Shown here piece after piece: positions 8,006 to 14,514 of a DNA stretch of 27,795 bases. Every line of letters begins with the position of its first letter. Positions within the stretch are counted from its first letter, which is position 1. The translations under genes were made by a program, and so were the position numbers. The DNA comes from JBHENN01 sp046262015 (lineage in GTDB: Bacteria > Actinomycetota > CADDZG01 > WHSQ01), in assembly GCA_046262015.1 (NCBI GenBank), contig JBHENN010000118.1, positions 1 to 27,795 of the forward strand, read 5' to 3'. The notes below the pieces were generated by a model. That model did not search any database, was not told the DNA's origin, and saw only the letters and a program-made list of their open reading frames with translations.

Positions 8006-8011
8006 TAGGCT
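8006..8011 (+). promoter_or_regulatory. candidate -10 (TAGGCT) for leaderless mauE-like message
   Basis: TAGGCT ends six bases before the ATG at 8018 and no Shine-Dalgarno is present. Together with the opposite-strand TAGCCT it would make this 56-base spacer a compact bidirectional promoter serving both halves of the Mau-like system. Confidence 0.35.
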
Positions 8012-8017
8012 GGGCCG

Positions 8018-8539
8018 ATGTCGCCGAGCGTCGTCCTCTCGTGGCTGCTCGCGGCGGCGTTCGGATGGGCTGCCGCATCCAAGGTGGCCAACCTCGCCGG
8101 CTGGCGCGCCGGGCTCGAGCCCTACGGCCTGCCGCGGTCCTTCGCCGGGGTCACCCTTGTCGGGGTCCCACTGGCCGAGGCCGGGGTGGTGGTGCTTACC
8201 GTCCTCGGGCGGCATCGAGCTGCGGCCGCGTTGGCACTCGCCTTGCTGGCCTCGTTCTCGCTAGCGCTCCTGCGCGCCCGATCCCGGATCGGCGCGCGCC
8301 TTCCGTGTGGCTGTTTCGGTAGGAGCAAGACGCGCCCCTTTAGCGTCCTGGTCGCTCGCAACGCCCTGCTGAGCGTCCTCGCCGCCGCGACGTTGCTGCT
8401 GGCCGGTGCCCACGAGGTCGAGATCGGGCCGCCGACCGGGTCGGCGCTTCTTCCTGCGCTGCTCGGTGCGACCGGCCTGGCCGTCGGCACCTGGATGGTG
8501 GTGCGCGCCGGCAGCGCGCTCCGCACTCGGAGCAGATGA
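8018..8539 (+). CDS. mauE: MauE-like four-span membrane protein (DoxX/MauE family)
   Basis: A 173-residue protein with four hydrophobic segments (about 5-28, 43-63, 68-86 and 110-130, with a further one near the C-terminus). The first segment ends in the family-typical ASKVANLAGWRAGLEPYGLP, with a lysine in the membrane region and a short helix after it. Between later segments is PCGCFG (C97, C99), the cysteine pair characteristic of MauE-like and vitamin-K-reductase-like redox membrane proteins. In methylotrophs MauE acts with MauD in maturing the MauA light chain; it probably passes reducing or oxidising equivalents across the membrane. The next gene overlaps its stop (ATGA). The symbol denotes family resemblance, not proven methylamine metabolism. 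Confidence 0.75.
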   Translation: MSPSVVLSWLLAAAFGWAAASKVANLAGWRAGLEPYGLPRSFAGVTLVGVPLAEAGVVVLTVLGRHRAAAALALALLASFSLALLRARSRIGARLPCGCFGRSKTRPFSVLVARNALLSVLAAATLLLAGAHEVEIGPPTGSALLPALLGATGLAVGTWMVVRAGSALRTRSR

Positions 8540-9138
8540 GGAGGCGCGCTCTTCCGGCCGTCGTCGCCCTCGTGGCGGCGCTTGGGCTCGTGCCGATGCT
8601 CGCATCCGCGAACCATGCGGAGGTCCTTGACCCGGACGACGCAACCGGCTTCCTCGACGTCGCCCGCGTCGGCGTCACCGGCGACCCGATGCAGCCTCGG
8701 TGGGCGATCGAGACGTTCGGGGAGTGGAGCGCGGAGCGGCTGTGGGACCGGGGCTGGCTGTTCATCTACTTCGACACCTTCGGATCGGCGCGCCCGGACT
8801 ACTACGCGCTGCTGCGCTCGAACGGCAAACGCATCACCGGCGTCCTTCGCCGCGACCGTCCCGAGAAGAGCGACTACACGATCGCCGGGCTCGATCCGAC
8901 GCGCCCCCACCGCGCCGCGGTCGCCGTACGGGTGCCGCTGGCGAGGATGAGGTTCGGCGACGTTCGGGCGGAGTACCGGTGGCACGTCGAGACAGTTCTG
9001 ATCAACCGGCGTTGCCGGCGGGTGTGCTTCGACCAGGCTCCCGACGGCGAGGCGATGGTCGAGCCTCGTCCGGGCGCGTCCCCCTCCCCCACGGTGACGA
9101 TCCCGAGTATCTCGCCGTCGCCGAGCCCACCCGCCTAG
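8536..9138 (+). CDS. secreted protein of unknown function with C-terminal Pro/Ser tail
   Basis: A 200-residue protein with a classical signal peptide (MRRR, then a hydrophobic core, likely cut after ASA at about residue 25). The mature region alternates short hydrophobic strands and aromatic residues (RGWLFIYFDTFG, YRWHVETVLI), suggesting a beta-sandwich. It contains a single close cysteine pair, C160 and C164 in RRCRRVC, which could be a disulfide made by the neighbouring redox proteins. The last 20 residues are a Pro/Ser/Thr-rich tail (SPSPTVTIPSISPSPSPPA). I do not recognise the family. Its ATG overlaps the mauE-like stop by four bases and its own stop abuts the next start, so all three genes are probably one transcription unit. 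Confidence 0.72.
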   Translation: MRRRALPAVVALVAALGLVPMLASANHAEVLDPDDATGFLDVARVGVTGDPMQPRWAIETFGEWSAERLWDRGWLFIYFDTFGSARPDYYALLRSNGKRITGVLRRDRPEKSDYTIAGLDPTRPHRAAVAVRVPLARMRFGDVRAEYRWHVETVLINRRCRRVCFDQAPDGEAMVEPRPGASPSPTVTIPSISPSPSPPA

Positions 9139-10731
9139 GTGGCGCCCCGGCTCATCGTTCTCGGCTGGGACTCGGCCACCTTCGACGTCACCGGACCGTT
9201 GATGGACGCCGGTCGCCTACCGGCGCTGAAGGAGCTGACGACGCGCGGGTTCGCGGCTCCGCTGCGCTCGACGTGGCCGCCGATGACCGACTGCGCGTGG
9301 ACGTCGGCGTTCACCGGACGCAACCCCGGCGCGCACGGCATCTTCGGCTCGTGGTATCGGGCTCCCGGGGCGTACGAGTGCCGCTACTTCTCCGGCCGGG
9401 ACCGTCGGGTTCCCGCGCTGTGGGAGATGACGCGCGGGGTCCGCCACCTCGTGTGGAACGTCCCGATGACGTTCCCTCCGGAGCCGGTCGATGGCGTGAT
9501 GGTCGCGGGCTACGGCGCGCCGCCCGGAGCGCGGTTCTGCGCGCCGGATGCGACTCAGGACGAGCTCGGCGCCGAGTGGCCGCTCGACGAGCTCCTCGAT
9601 CGCGCTCCCCACGGATCGCTGGAGCGGTTCCTCGACGAGCTGTTGCGTGGCCTCATCGCGCAGGCCGAGGCGTTGCCGTGGATGGCTCGGCGCGCCGGAG
9701 CCGATTGCGTGGTCGCGGTATGGCCCCACATCGACCGCGCCCAGCACTTCTTCTGGCGCTTTCGCCGCACCGACCATCGCTTCGCGGATGCGGTCGATTG
9801 CGTCTACGAGGCCATGGATCGAGCCACCGGGGTGGTCATCGACGCGTTCCCCGACGCCGATGTGCTGGTGGTGAGCGACCACGGCGCCGGTCCGCTCGAG
9901 GGCGACGTCAACGCCGGCGCGTGGCTCGCGGGCAACGGTCACGCGACCTTCACGCGGGCCGAACGGCGCGGCGCACTGGAGCTGGCGTGGAGGCTGCCCC
10001 CCGCGGTGCGCACGCTCGGCCGCAGGTTGGCACCCGGGCTCGCGCGCCGGGCGATGGGCGCCCGCCTGACCGGGCAGCTCGGCGCCTTTGATTGGTCTCG
10101 CACGCGCGCGTTCATGGGCTTCCACAGCGATCTCTGGCTCAACCTCGAGGGGCGCGAGCCGGCCGGCACGGTCGCCCCGGCCGACGCCGACGGCTTGCTC
10201 GACGAGATCGCAGACCAGGCGCTCGACCTGCGCGATCCGAACACGGATGAGCCGGTCTTCGCCGGCGCCCACCGGCGCGCCGAGATCTACGCCGGGCCCG
10301 CCGAAGCGCTCGCCCCGGACCTGATGCTCGACCCGTGGACCGCGGGCTACCGCGTCGCGCCCAGCCGGGAGCCCGGGGGGCCGGCGGTGATCGCCCCGGC
10401 GCCGCTCGCGGGCGTGCACGAGGCTTGGTCGTCGGACCACCGCCCGCTCGGGATCTTCGTCGGCGCCGGGCCGCGCATCGCCTCGGGCGGCGCGCCGGAG
10501 CTGTCGCTCTACGACCTCTGTCCCACCGCGCTGGCATTGCTCGAGCAGCCGGTTCCCGAGGGCCTCGACGGGCGCGCCGTCACCGAGGCCCTGACGGCTG
10601 ATTTCCTGGCGCGCAACCCGGTCCGGACCGGGGAGCCGGCAGGGCCCCGCCCCACTTCCGCCGCCGGCTACTCGGACGACGACGCCGCCGCAGTGGCGGC
10701 CCACCTGAAGGACCTCGGCTACATCGAGTGA
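9139..10731 (+). CDS. alkaline-phosphatase-superfamily protein (type I phosphodiesterase / nucleotide pyrophosphatase-like)
   Basis: A 530-residue protein starting at a GTG directly after the previous stop. The N-terminus LIVLGWDSATFD carries the first metal aspartate (residue 11). WPPMTDCAWTSAFTGRNPGAHGIF (about 47-70) matches the family's nucleophile segment, with a threonine or serine nucleophile and the GxNPGxHGI run. VAVWPHIDRAQHFFW and VVSDHGAG hold the two-metal aspartate/histidine ligands, and the C-terminal DHRPLGIFVGAGPRI supplies the last histidine. These features fit PF01663-type phosphohydrolases that act on phosphodiesters, pyrophosphates or phosphoglycans. No signal peptide or membrane segment is visible, so it is probably cytosolic. 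The true substrate is not readable. Its link to the Mau-like genes rests only on the tight operon. Confidence 0.82.
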   Translation: MAPRLIVLGWDSATFDVTGPLMDAGRLPALKELTTRGFAAPLRSTWPPMTDCAWTSAFTGRNPGAHGIFGSWYRAPGAYECRYFSGRDRRVPALWEMTRGVRHLVWNVPMTFPPEPVDGVMVAGYGAPPGARFCAPDATQDELGAEWPLDELLDRAPHGSLERFLDELLRGLIAQAEALPWMARRAGADCVVAVWPHIDRAQHFFWRFRRTDHRFADAVDCVYEAMDRATGVVIDAFPDADVLVVSDHGAGPLEGDVNAGAWLAGNGHATFTRAERRGALELAWRLPPAVRTLGRRLAPGLARRAMGARLTGQLGAFDWSRTRAFMGFHSDLWLNLEGREPAGTVAPADADGLLDEIADQALDLRDPNTDEPVFAGAHRRAEIYAGPAEALAPDLMLDPWTAGYRVAPSREPGGPAVIAPAPLAGVHEAWSSDHRPLGIFVGAGPRIASGGAPELSLYDLCPTALALLEQPVPEGLDGRAVTEALTADFLARNPVRTGEPAGPRPTSAAGYSDDDAAAVAAHLKDLGYIE

Positions 10732-10770
10732 GACCGCAGGGGCGGCCCTATCTCCTGCCATGCCGATAGT

Positions 10771-10790
10771 CGCCGGCGCCGGCGCCGGCG
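10771..10790 (+). repeat. 20-bp perfect GC palindrome between convergent genes (possible terminator)
   Basis: CGCCGGCGCCGGCGCCGGCG is fully self-complementary and made of repeated GCCGGC units. It lies in the 67-base gap between the phosphodiesterase stop and the end of the leftward LURP-one gene. It could serve as a bidirectional terminator, but no T run follows. It also contains several overlapping restriction-type sites (NaeI/NgoMIV core). Confidence 0.5.
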
Positions 10791-10798
10791 CTACCGGC

Positions 10799-11431
10799 TC
10801 AGCGCGCCTGGAGAGCGTCCATCGCTACCGCGATCGCCATGATCAGGCGCCGGTCGACCGTGCGCTCGGGGTCTTTGCTCATGTCGATCGTGTAGGTGTC
10901 CTGGAGCTTCCACAGCTGGCGGCGGTGGCTCCCGACCTCTGTCCCGTCACGCAGGAAGACGAAGTGGTAGGGGATCGGCAGCCAGTTGGCGACGTTCTCC
11001 AGATAGGGGATGAGGCCGACGATCCGGCGCGCGATCGCGACGCCCAGGCTCCGTTCGGTCGCAGTCGCGACCTCGCTCCCGTCCGCTCCGTACAGCGTGT
11101 AGGTGGAGCGCAGCAGGCTCGCACCGAAGACCTTCTGGATCTGGCCGACAGGGCTGCCGTCGGAGGTGACGACGTCGTACCGGGCGCGCGGGTCGAAGCG
11201 CTGGCGCGCCTTGATGCGCATGAGCTCGGTGGCCCGGCTCTCGTCGACGTAGAAGCGGATGTCTTCCTTGAACTTCATCACCTTCTGGCGTACGAAGCAG
11301 AAGGGCGCGCCGGGGCTCTCGCCATCGGCCTGGGGCAGCGAGAACCCGTACTCGTTCACGACCAGGCGCCAGCGCTGGCGCAAGATGAAGCGGTCGTGCT
11401 GGTTGGGATCGACGGGGAACGGGGCGCTCAT
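10799..11431 (-). CDS. LURP-one/scramblase-like (Tubby-fold) protein
   Basis: A 210-residue soluble protein with the repeated beta-strand pattern of the LURP-one-related/phospholipid-scramblase fold: FILRQRWRLVVNEYGFSL, FCFVRQKVMKFKEDIRFYVDE, then RIKARQRFDPRARYDVVTSDGSPVGQIQK, and later RDGTEVGSHRRQLWKLQDTYTIDM. Members have a 12-stranded beta barrel around a central helix; the C-terminal helix here is RRLIMAIAVAMDALQAR. Bacterial functions are not settled; membrane-lipid or ligand binding is the usual guess. TAGCCT stands six bases upstream of the ATG with no Shine-Dalgarno. It is divergent from the Kelch lipoprotein. Confidence 0.75.
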   Translation of the reverse strand: MSAPFPVDPNQHDRFILRQRWRLVVNEYGFSLPQADGESPGAPFCFVRQKVMKFKEDIRFYVDESRATELMRIKARQRFDPRARYDVVTSDGSPVGQIQKVFGASLLRSTYTLYGADGSEVATATERSLGVAIARRIVGLIPYLENVANWLPIPYHFVFLRDGTEVGSHRRQLWKLQDTYTIDMSKDPERTVDRRLIMAIAVAMDALQAR

Positions 11432-11437
11432 CCGGGA

Positions 11438-11443
11438 AGGCTA
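11438..11443 (-). promoter_or_regulatory. candidate -10 (TAGCCT) for leaderless LURP-one gene
   Basis: On the minus strand TAGCCT ends six bases before the ATG at 11431, with no ribosome site. It is identical to the hexamer before 6128. Confidence 0.35.
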
Positions 11444-11542
11444 CACAGGTGGTCGAGGGACCCGGGCCCCTGCGGGAACCTGCCCGAGCGCCGCATCGTC
11501 ACATGATCATGAGCCGTCATGCCGATCCCGGGAGGGAGCTCG

Positions 11543-12811
11543 ATGAACCAACGCGATGAGCCGACCGGTCGCCGGCCGAGGCAGATCCCGGCGCGCGCGA
11601 GGCTCTTGCGCGCCGCGGCCGCCGCCGTCCTGTTCCTGGTCGCCTGCGGGGAGGCGCGGGTTGAAGCGCCCGGCATGGGAGCGCAGGCGCCGAGGGCCGA
11701 CGGCGACGGCTCGTGGCGCGCCATCGCTGCGTCTCCCTTGAGTCCCCGGCTCGGCCCGCGCGCGGTGTGGACCGGCGAGGAGGTCATCGTGTGGGGCGGG
11801 GCGGTCTTCGCCGATTCGCCCGAGACCCTCGAGTCCACCGCCGCGGTCGACGGCGCCGCGTACGACCCCACCGCGGACCGTTGGCGTTCCATCGCCGACG
11901 CCCCGCTCGACGGCGGCTCCGGCTATTCGCTGGTCTGGACGGGCGAGGAGATGATCGTGTGGGGCGACGGCACCGGGGGGACCCGAGGTGGGCGCGCCGA
12001 AGGCGCCGCGTACGACCCCGGCGCCGACACCTGGCGGACGATCGCTCCGGCTCCGCTCGAGGCTCGCTCCGGTCATCTCGCGGTGTGGACCGGTACGGAC
12101 ATGTTCGTGTGGGGCGGCTTCCTCACCGACTTCGAGCGCGAGCACTACGACGGCCGCGGCGCGCTCTACGACCCCGTCGCCGACTCGTGGCGCGAGGTCG
12201 CGCCCGGACCCTTACCGGCGGGCTACGACGCGCTCGGCGCGTGGACCGGGAACGAGGTCGTGGTGATGGCCAGCCCGATGGGCAGCGAACCGGACGACTA
12301 CCCGAAGTTCGCCTCGATCGCCGCCTACGACCCGGCGACCGACTCCTGGCGCGAGCTTGCCGATCCGCCGATGGTCACCTACGTGTCCCCTCCGGCGCCG
12401 TTCCTCGACGGCGAGCTGTTCCTGTTGAGCGCCGGCGGCGAGGTGGACGGCGGCGAGACCGACGGTTACGCGAAGAGCTATCCGACCGGAGGCATCTACG
12501 ACACCCGCACCGAGGCATGGAGGACGCACGCCGACCCACCCGCGCCGGGCCCCGAGTACTGGGAGCCGATCGCGATCGATCGCGAGATCGTGCTCGGGAA
12601 CCTCGCGTACGACCCGGCGGCGGACAGGTGGCGGACCCTGCCGCGCTCGCCGATCCCGGCGCGCGAGTTCCCCGCTCTGGCGTGGACGGGCGAAGAGTTG
12701 TTCGTCTGGGGTGGGGGACTGGTGCCGACCCAGGACGAAGAGGGAACCGTGACCCACGTCGACCCGCCCCCGGCGCTGGACGACGGCGCCGCCTACCGAC
12801 CTCCGGGCTAG
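11543..12811 (+). CDS. secreted Kelch-type seven-repeat beta-propeller lipoprotein
   Basis: A 422-residue protein. A long basic N-region (MNQRDEPTGRRPRQ) is followed by a hydrophobic core ending LFLVAC, a lipobox with C35, so it should be lipid-anchored outside the cell. The rest is seven repeats of the form WR-x5-P...WTGEE-x-x-VWGG...AAYDP-x-x-D, beginning at the tryptophans of WRAIAAS, WRSIADA, WRTIAPA, WREVAPG, WRELADP, WRTHADP and WRTLPRS. Repeat six is short. Seven blades would make a closed propeller. Ligand or partner is unknown. GGGAGG seven bases before the ATG at 11543 favours this start over an in-frame ATG 24 bases upstream. Confidence 0.82.
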   Translation: MNQRDEPTGRRPRQIPARARLLRAAAAAVLFLVACGEARVEAPGMGAQAPRADGDGSWRAIAASPLSPRLGPRAVWTGEEVIVWGGAVFADSPETLESTAAVDGAAYDPTADRWRSIADAPLDGGSGYSLVWTGEEMIVWGDGTGGTRGGRAEGAAYDPGADTWRTIAPAPLEARSGHLAVWTGTDMFVWGGFLTDFEREHYDGRGALYDPVADSWREVAPGPLPAGYDALGAWTGNEVVVMASPMGSEPDDYPKFASIAAYDPATDSWRELADPPMVTYVSPPAPFLDGELFLLSAGGEVDGGETDGYAKSYPTGGIYDTRTEAWRTHADPPAPGPEYWEPIAIDREIVLGNLAYDPAADRWRTLPRSPIPAREFPALAWTGEELFVWGGGLVPTQDEEGTVTHVDPPPALDDGAAYRPPG

Positions 12812-13035
12812 GGGGCTTCGGGCGGGTACTTCCAGATGTCGCGGCGCGCCTTGCGCCGCCTGCGTTCGGCCCTCTCTTCCGGCGCGCCGTGCAGCGCGAA
12901 CCACCACACCACGATCCACCCGAGCGACACCGCGACCAGGCAGGTGGCGGCGATCGCGAGCAGCGGCCCGCGCAGCAGGTCGATCGCGCCCGGCTCGGCC
13001 CGGCCGGCTGCGGTCACCGCCCGCAGTAACGTCAT
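12808..13035 (-). CDS. small single-span membrane protein
   Basis: A 75-residue protein with an N-terminal stretch of about 20 residues, one strong membrane segment (LLAIAATCLVAVSLGWIVVWWFAL, about 24-47) and a highly basic cytoplasmic tail (ERAERRRRKARRDIWKYPPEAP). No family recognised. Its ATG lies six bases from the divergent larE start, and its stop overlaps the convergent lipoprotein stop within CTAG, so the gene fills the gap exactly. The composition is convincing for a real membrane protein, although no Shine-Dalgarno is present. Confidence 0.6.
   Translation of the reverse strand: MTLLRAVTAAGRAEPGAIDLLRGPLLAIAATCLVAVSLGWIVVWWFALHGAPEERAERRRRKARRDIWKYPPEAP
13027..13032 (+). promoter_or_regulatory. 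candidate -10 (TAACGT) for leaderless larE
   Basis: TAACGT lies nine bases before the larE ATG at 13042 and inside the first codons of the divergent small membrane gene. No -35 match or Shine-Dalgarno is visible. Confidence 0.25.
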
Positions 13036-13041
13036 GGGGCC

Positions 13042-13875
13042 ATGATGGACCCCGAGCTCGCAGCCAAGGAGCGCGCCCTCACCGGGCTGCTGCGCGACCT
13101 CGCTCCGGTGGTGGTGGCGTACTCGGGCGGGGTCGACTCGACCTATCTCGCCGCCGCGGCTCACGAGACCCTCGGGCGGGATCGAGCGTTGGCGGCGACG
13201 GCGGTGTCGCCGGCGGTCGCTCGGCGCGAGCTCGCCGACGCCCGGGACACGGCGCGCCGGTTCGGCTGGAGCCACCTCGAGATCGAGACCCACGAGTGGG
13301 CCCGAGAGGAGTACGCCCGCAACGCCTCCGATCGCTGCTACTGGTGCAAGACCGAGCTGTTCGAGGTGCTCCGGCCGGTCGCCGCGGCTCGCTCGGCGCG
13401 GATCGTCACCGGCACCAACGCCGACGACCTCGGCGACTATCGGCCGGGTCTCACTGCCGCCGGCGAGCACGACGTCACAGCCCCCCTCGCCGAGGCCGGT
13501 CTGGGCAAGGCCGACGTCCGGGCATTGTCGGCCGCGATCGGGCTTCCCAGCGCCGCCAAGGTCGCGTCGCCCTGCCTCGCCTCTCGCTTCGCGTACGGTG
13601 TCCGGGTGACGCCGGAAGGGCTCGCCCGGATCGACCGGGCGGAGGAGTACGTGCGCTCGCTCGGGTTCCGCGAGCTGCGGGTGCGCGACCACGGCGACCT
13701 CGCCCGTCTCGAGGTCGAGCCGTCCGAGGTGCAGCGCGCCGCGTCCCTGCACGCAGAGATCGTGGCCGCGCTGACCGAGCTCGGGTTCAGGTACGTGACG
13801 CTCGACCTCGCCGGGTTCCGGTCGGGTTCGTTGAACGAGGTGCTCGCCATAGACAAGCTCGGCCGGCCCCGTTAG
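13042..13875 (+). CDS. larE: LarE, ATP-dependent pyridinium-biscarboxylate sulfur transferase
   Basis: A 277-residue PP-loop enzyme. SGGVDS at 28-33 is the pyrophosphate-binding motif. GTNADDLGDYRPG (124-136) and SPCLASRFAYG (176-186) are LarE signatures. C178 aligns with the cysteine that LarE of Lactobacillus plantarum sacrifices as sulfur donor. A second pair in RCYWCK (C99, C102) gives three cysteines, the set found in LarE forms reported to hold a [4Fe-4S] cluster and so act catalytically. LarE makes the nickel-pincer cofactor with LarB and LarC for lactate racemase and relatives (LarA); none of these is in the window. Two ATGs are adjacent (13042 and 13045); either may be used. A hairpin spans the stop codon. 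Confidence 0.9.
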   Translation: MMDPELAAKERALTGLLRDLAPVVVAYSGGVDSTYLAAAAHETLGRDRALAATAVSPAVARRELADARDTARRFGWSHLEIETHEWAREEYARNASDRCYWCKTELFEVLRPVAAARSARIVTGTNADDLGDYRPGLTAAGEHDVTAPLAEAGLGKADVRALSAAIGLPSAAKVASPCLASRFAYGVRVTPEGLARIDRAEEYVRSLGFRELRVRDHGDLARLEVEPSEVQRAASLHAEIVAALTELGFRYVTLDLAGFRSGSLNEVLAIDKLGRPR

Positions 13876-13887
13876 GGACCGGCCGAG
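13858..13887 (+). terminator. hairpin across the larE stop codon
   Basis: CTCGGCCGG (13858-13866) pairs with CCGGCCGAG (13879-13887), and the inner CCC/GGG adds three pairs around a GTTA loop with one mismatch. It is followed by ATTCTTGT, a weak T-rich run. This is a probable terminator for larE and may also stop leftward transcription of the 21-residue gene. Confidence 0.55.
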
Positions 13888-13923
13888 ACCGATTCTTGTG
13901 TGGCGCCCTTCGGCGCGCCGTCG

Positions 13924-13989
13924 TTAGAAGAGCATCTGAAGAACGACGATGAGCCCGATGATCCCAAGGACCAGCCAGATGATGCCCAT
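13924..13989 (-). CDS. 21-residue hydrophobic membrane peptide
   Basis: Reading leftward, the frame encodes MGIIWLVLGIIGLIVVLQML plus a final phenylalanine, a single membrane span. A strong ribosome site AAGGAGG lies within ten bases of the ATG, one of the best in the window, which argues it is translated. Very short hydrophobic proteins of this type are widespread in Gram-positive bacteria, but no function is assigned. It is a stand-alone gene between larE and the Lrp-domain gene. Confidence 0.6.
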   Translation of the reverse strand: MGIIWLVLGIIGLIVVLQMLF

Positions 13990-14145
13990 CCTGCCCCTCC
14001 TTCCGTGTGGTCGGTAGGTCTTGGTTTCCATCCCCGGGCCGGCACCGGCTCAAACACGCGCCGCGCTCGGGCGGTGACGGAGAGTGACAGAACGGGCATG
14101 TCGGGGCGTTCCCGGCGTAGGGGGCACCCGAGCGCGCCGGAGCGG

Positions 14146-14385
14146 TTAGAGCTCGACGATGGGGCAGGTCAGTGTGCGGGTGATCCCCTCGACGCTCTGG
14201 ATACTGCTCACCACGAGCTGGCCCAGCGAGTCCATGTCCGGAGCCGCGGCGCGCACGATGACGTCGTAGGGCCCCGAGACATCGTCGGCGGACTCGATCC
14301 CGTCGAGGTCCCGCAGGTCGCCTGCGACGCGGTAAGCGTTCACCGCGGTCTGGATGAGGATGTACGCGCGCACTCGTTCCGCCAT
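14146..14385 (-). CDS. stand-alone Lrp/AsnC ligand-binding (RAM) domain protein
   Basis: A 79-residue protein consisting only of the effector-binding alpha/beta sandwich of the Lrp/AsnC family: RVRAYILIQTAV (strand 1), a helix, ESADDVSGPYDVIVRAAAPD with the typical V-x-G-x-(Y/F)-D turn (strands 2-3), MDSLGQLVVSSIQSVEGI (helix 2) and TRTLTCPIVEL (strand 4). The DNA-binding helix-turn-helix is absent. Such proteins form oligomers that sense amino acids, or they modulate full-length Lrp proteins. It has a good ribosome site (GAGAGGAG six bases before ATG). It is divergent from the acyl-CoA dehydrogenase operon, but no link between them is shown. Confidence 0.85.
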   Translation of the reverse strand: MAERVRAYILIQTAVNAYRVAGDLRDLDGIESADDVSGPYDVIVRAAAPDMDSLGQLVVSSIQSVEGITRTLTCPIVEL

Positions 14386-14413
14386 CGTCGGCTCCTCTCG
14401 AAAGGCTGGGCGG

Positions 14414-14419
14414 ATTGTA
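14414..14419 (-). promoter_or_regulatory. candidate -10 (TACAAT) for the Lrp-domain gene
   Basis: TACAAT on the minus strand lies 28 bases before the ATG at 14385, upstream of the GAGAGGAG ribosome site. It is a good -10 match; no convincing -35 is seen. Confidence 0.35.
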
Positions 14420-14466
14420 GGTCACGAGCCGTGCCTGGACCGGGCCGGCCGGTGCCGCTTTCCAAG

Positions 14467-14472
14467 TAGCCT
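14467..14472 (+). promoter_or_regulatory. candidate -10 (TAGCCT) for the ACAD operon
   Basis: TAGCCT ends nine bases before an ATG at 14482 that opens a short frame running into the acyl-CoA dehydrogenase start. It is the same hexamer as at three minus-strand starts in this window. Confidence 0.3.
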
Positions 14473-14481
14473 CGGGCGTCG

Positions 14482-14514
14482 ATGCGACCGATGCACGGGC
14501 CGGCCCGCCGGTGA
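14482..14514 (+). CDS. possible 10-codon leader peptide before the ACAD gene
   Basis: The frame MRPMHGPARR ends in a TGA that overlaps the GTG start of the dehydrogenase (GTGA). The GTG itself has no Shine-Dalgarno, so ribosomes entering at a leaderless ATG here could deliver translation to it. It may be chance; it is very short. Confidence 0.25.
   Translation: MRPMHGPARR

Noticed and set aside
9217..10761. 514-codon leftward open frame opposite the phosphodiesterase
   Set aside because: Antisense shadow; the rightward frame carries the metal-binding motifs of the family.
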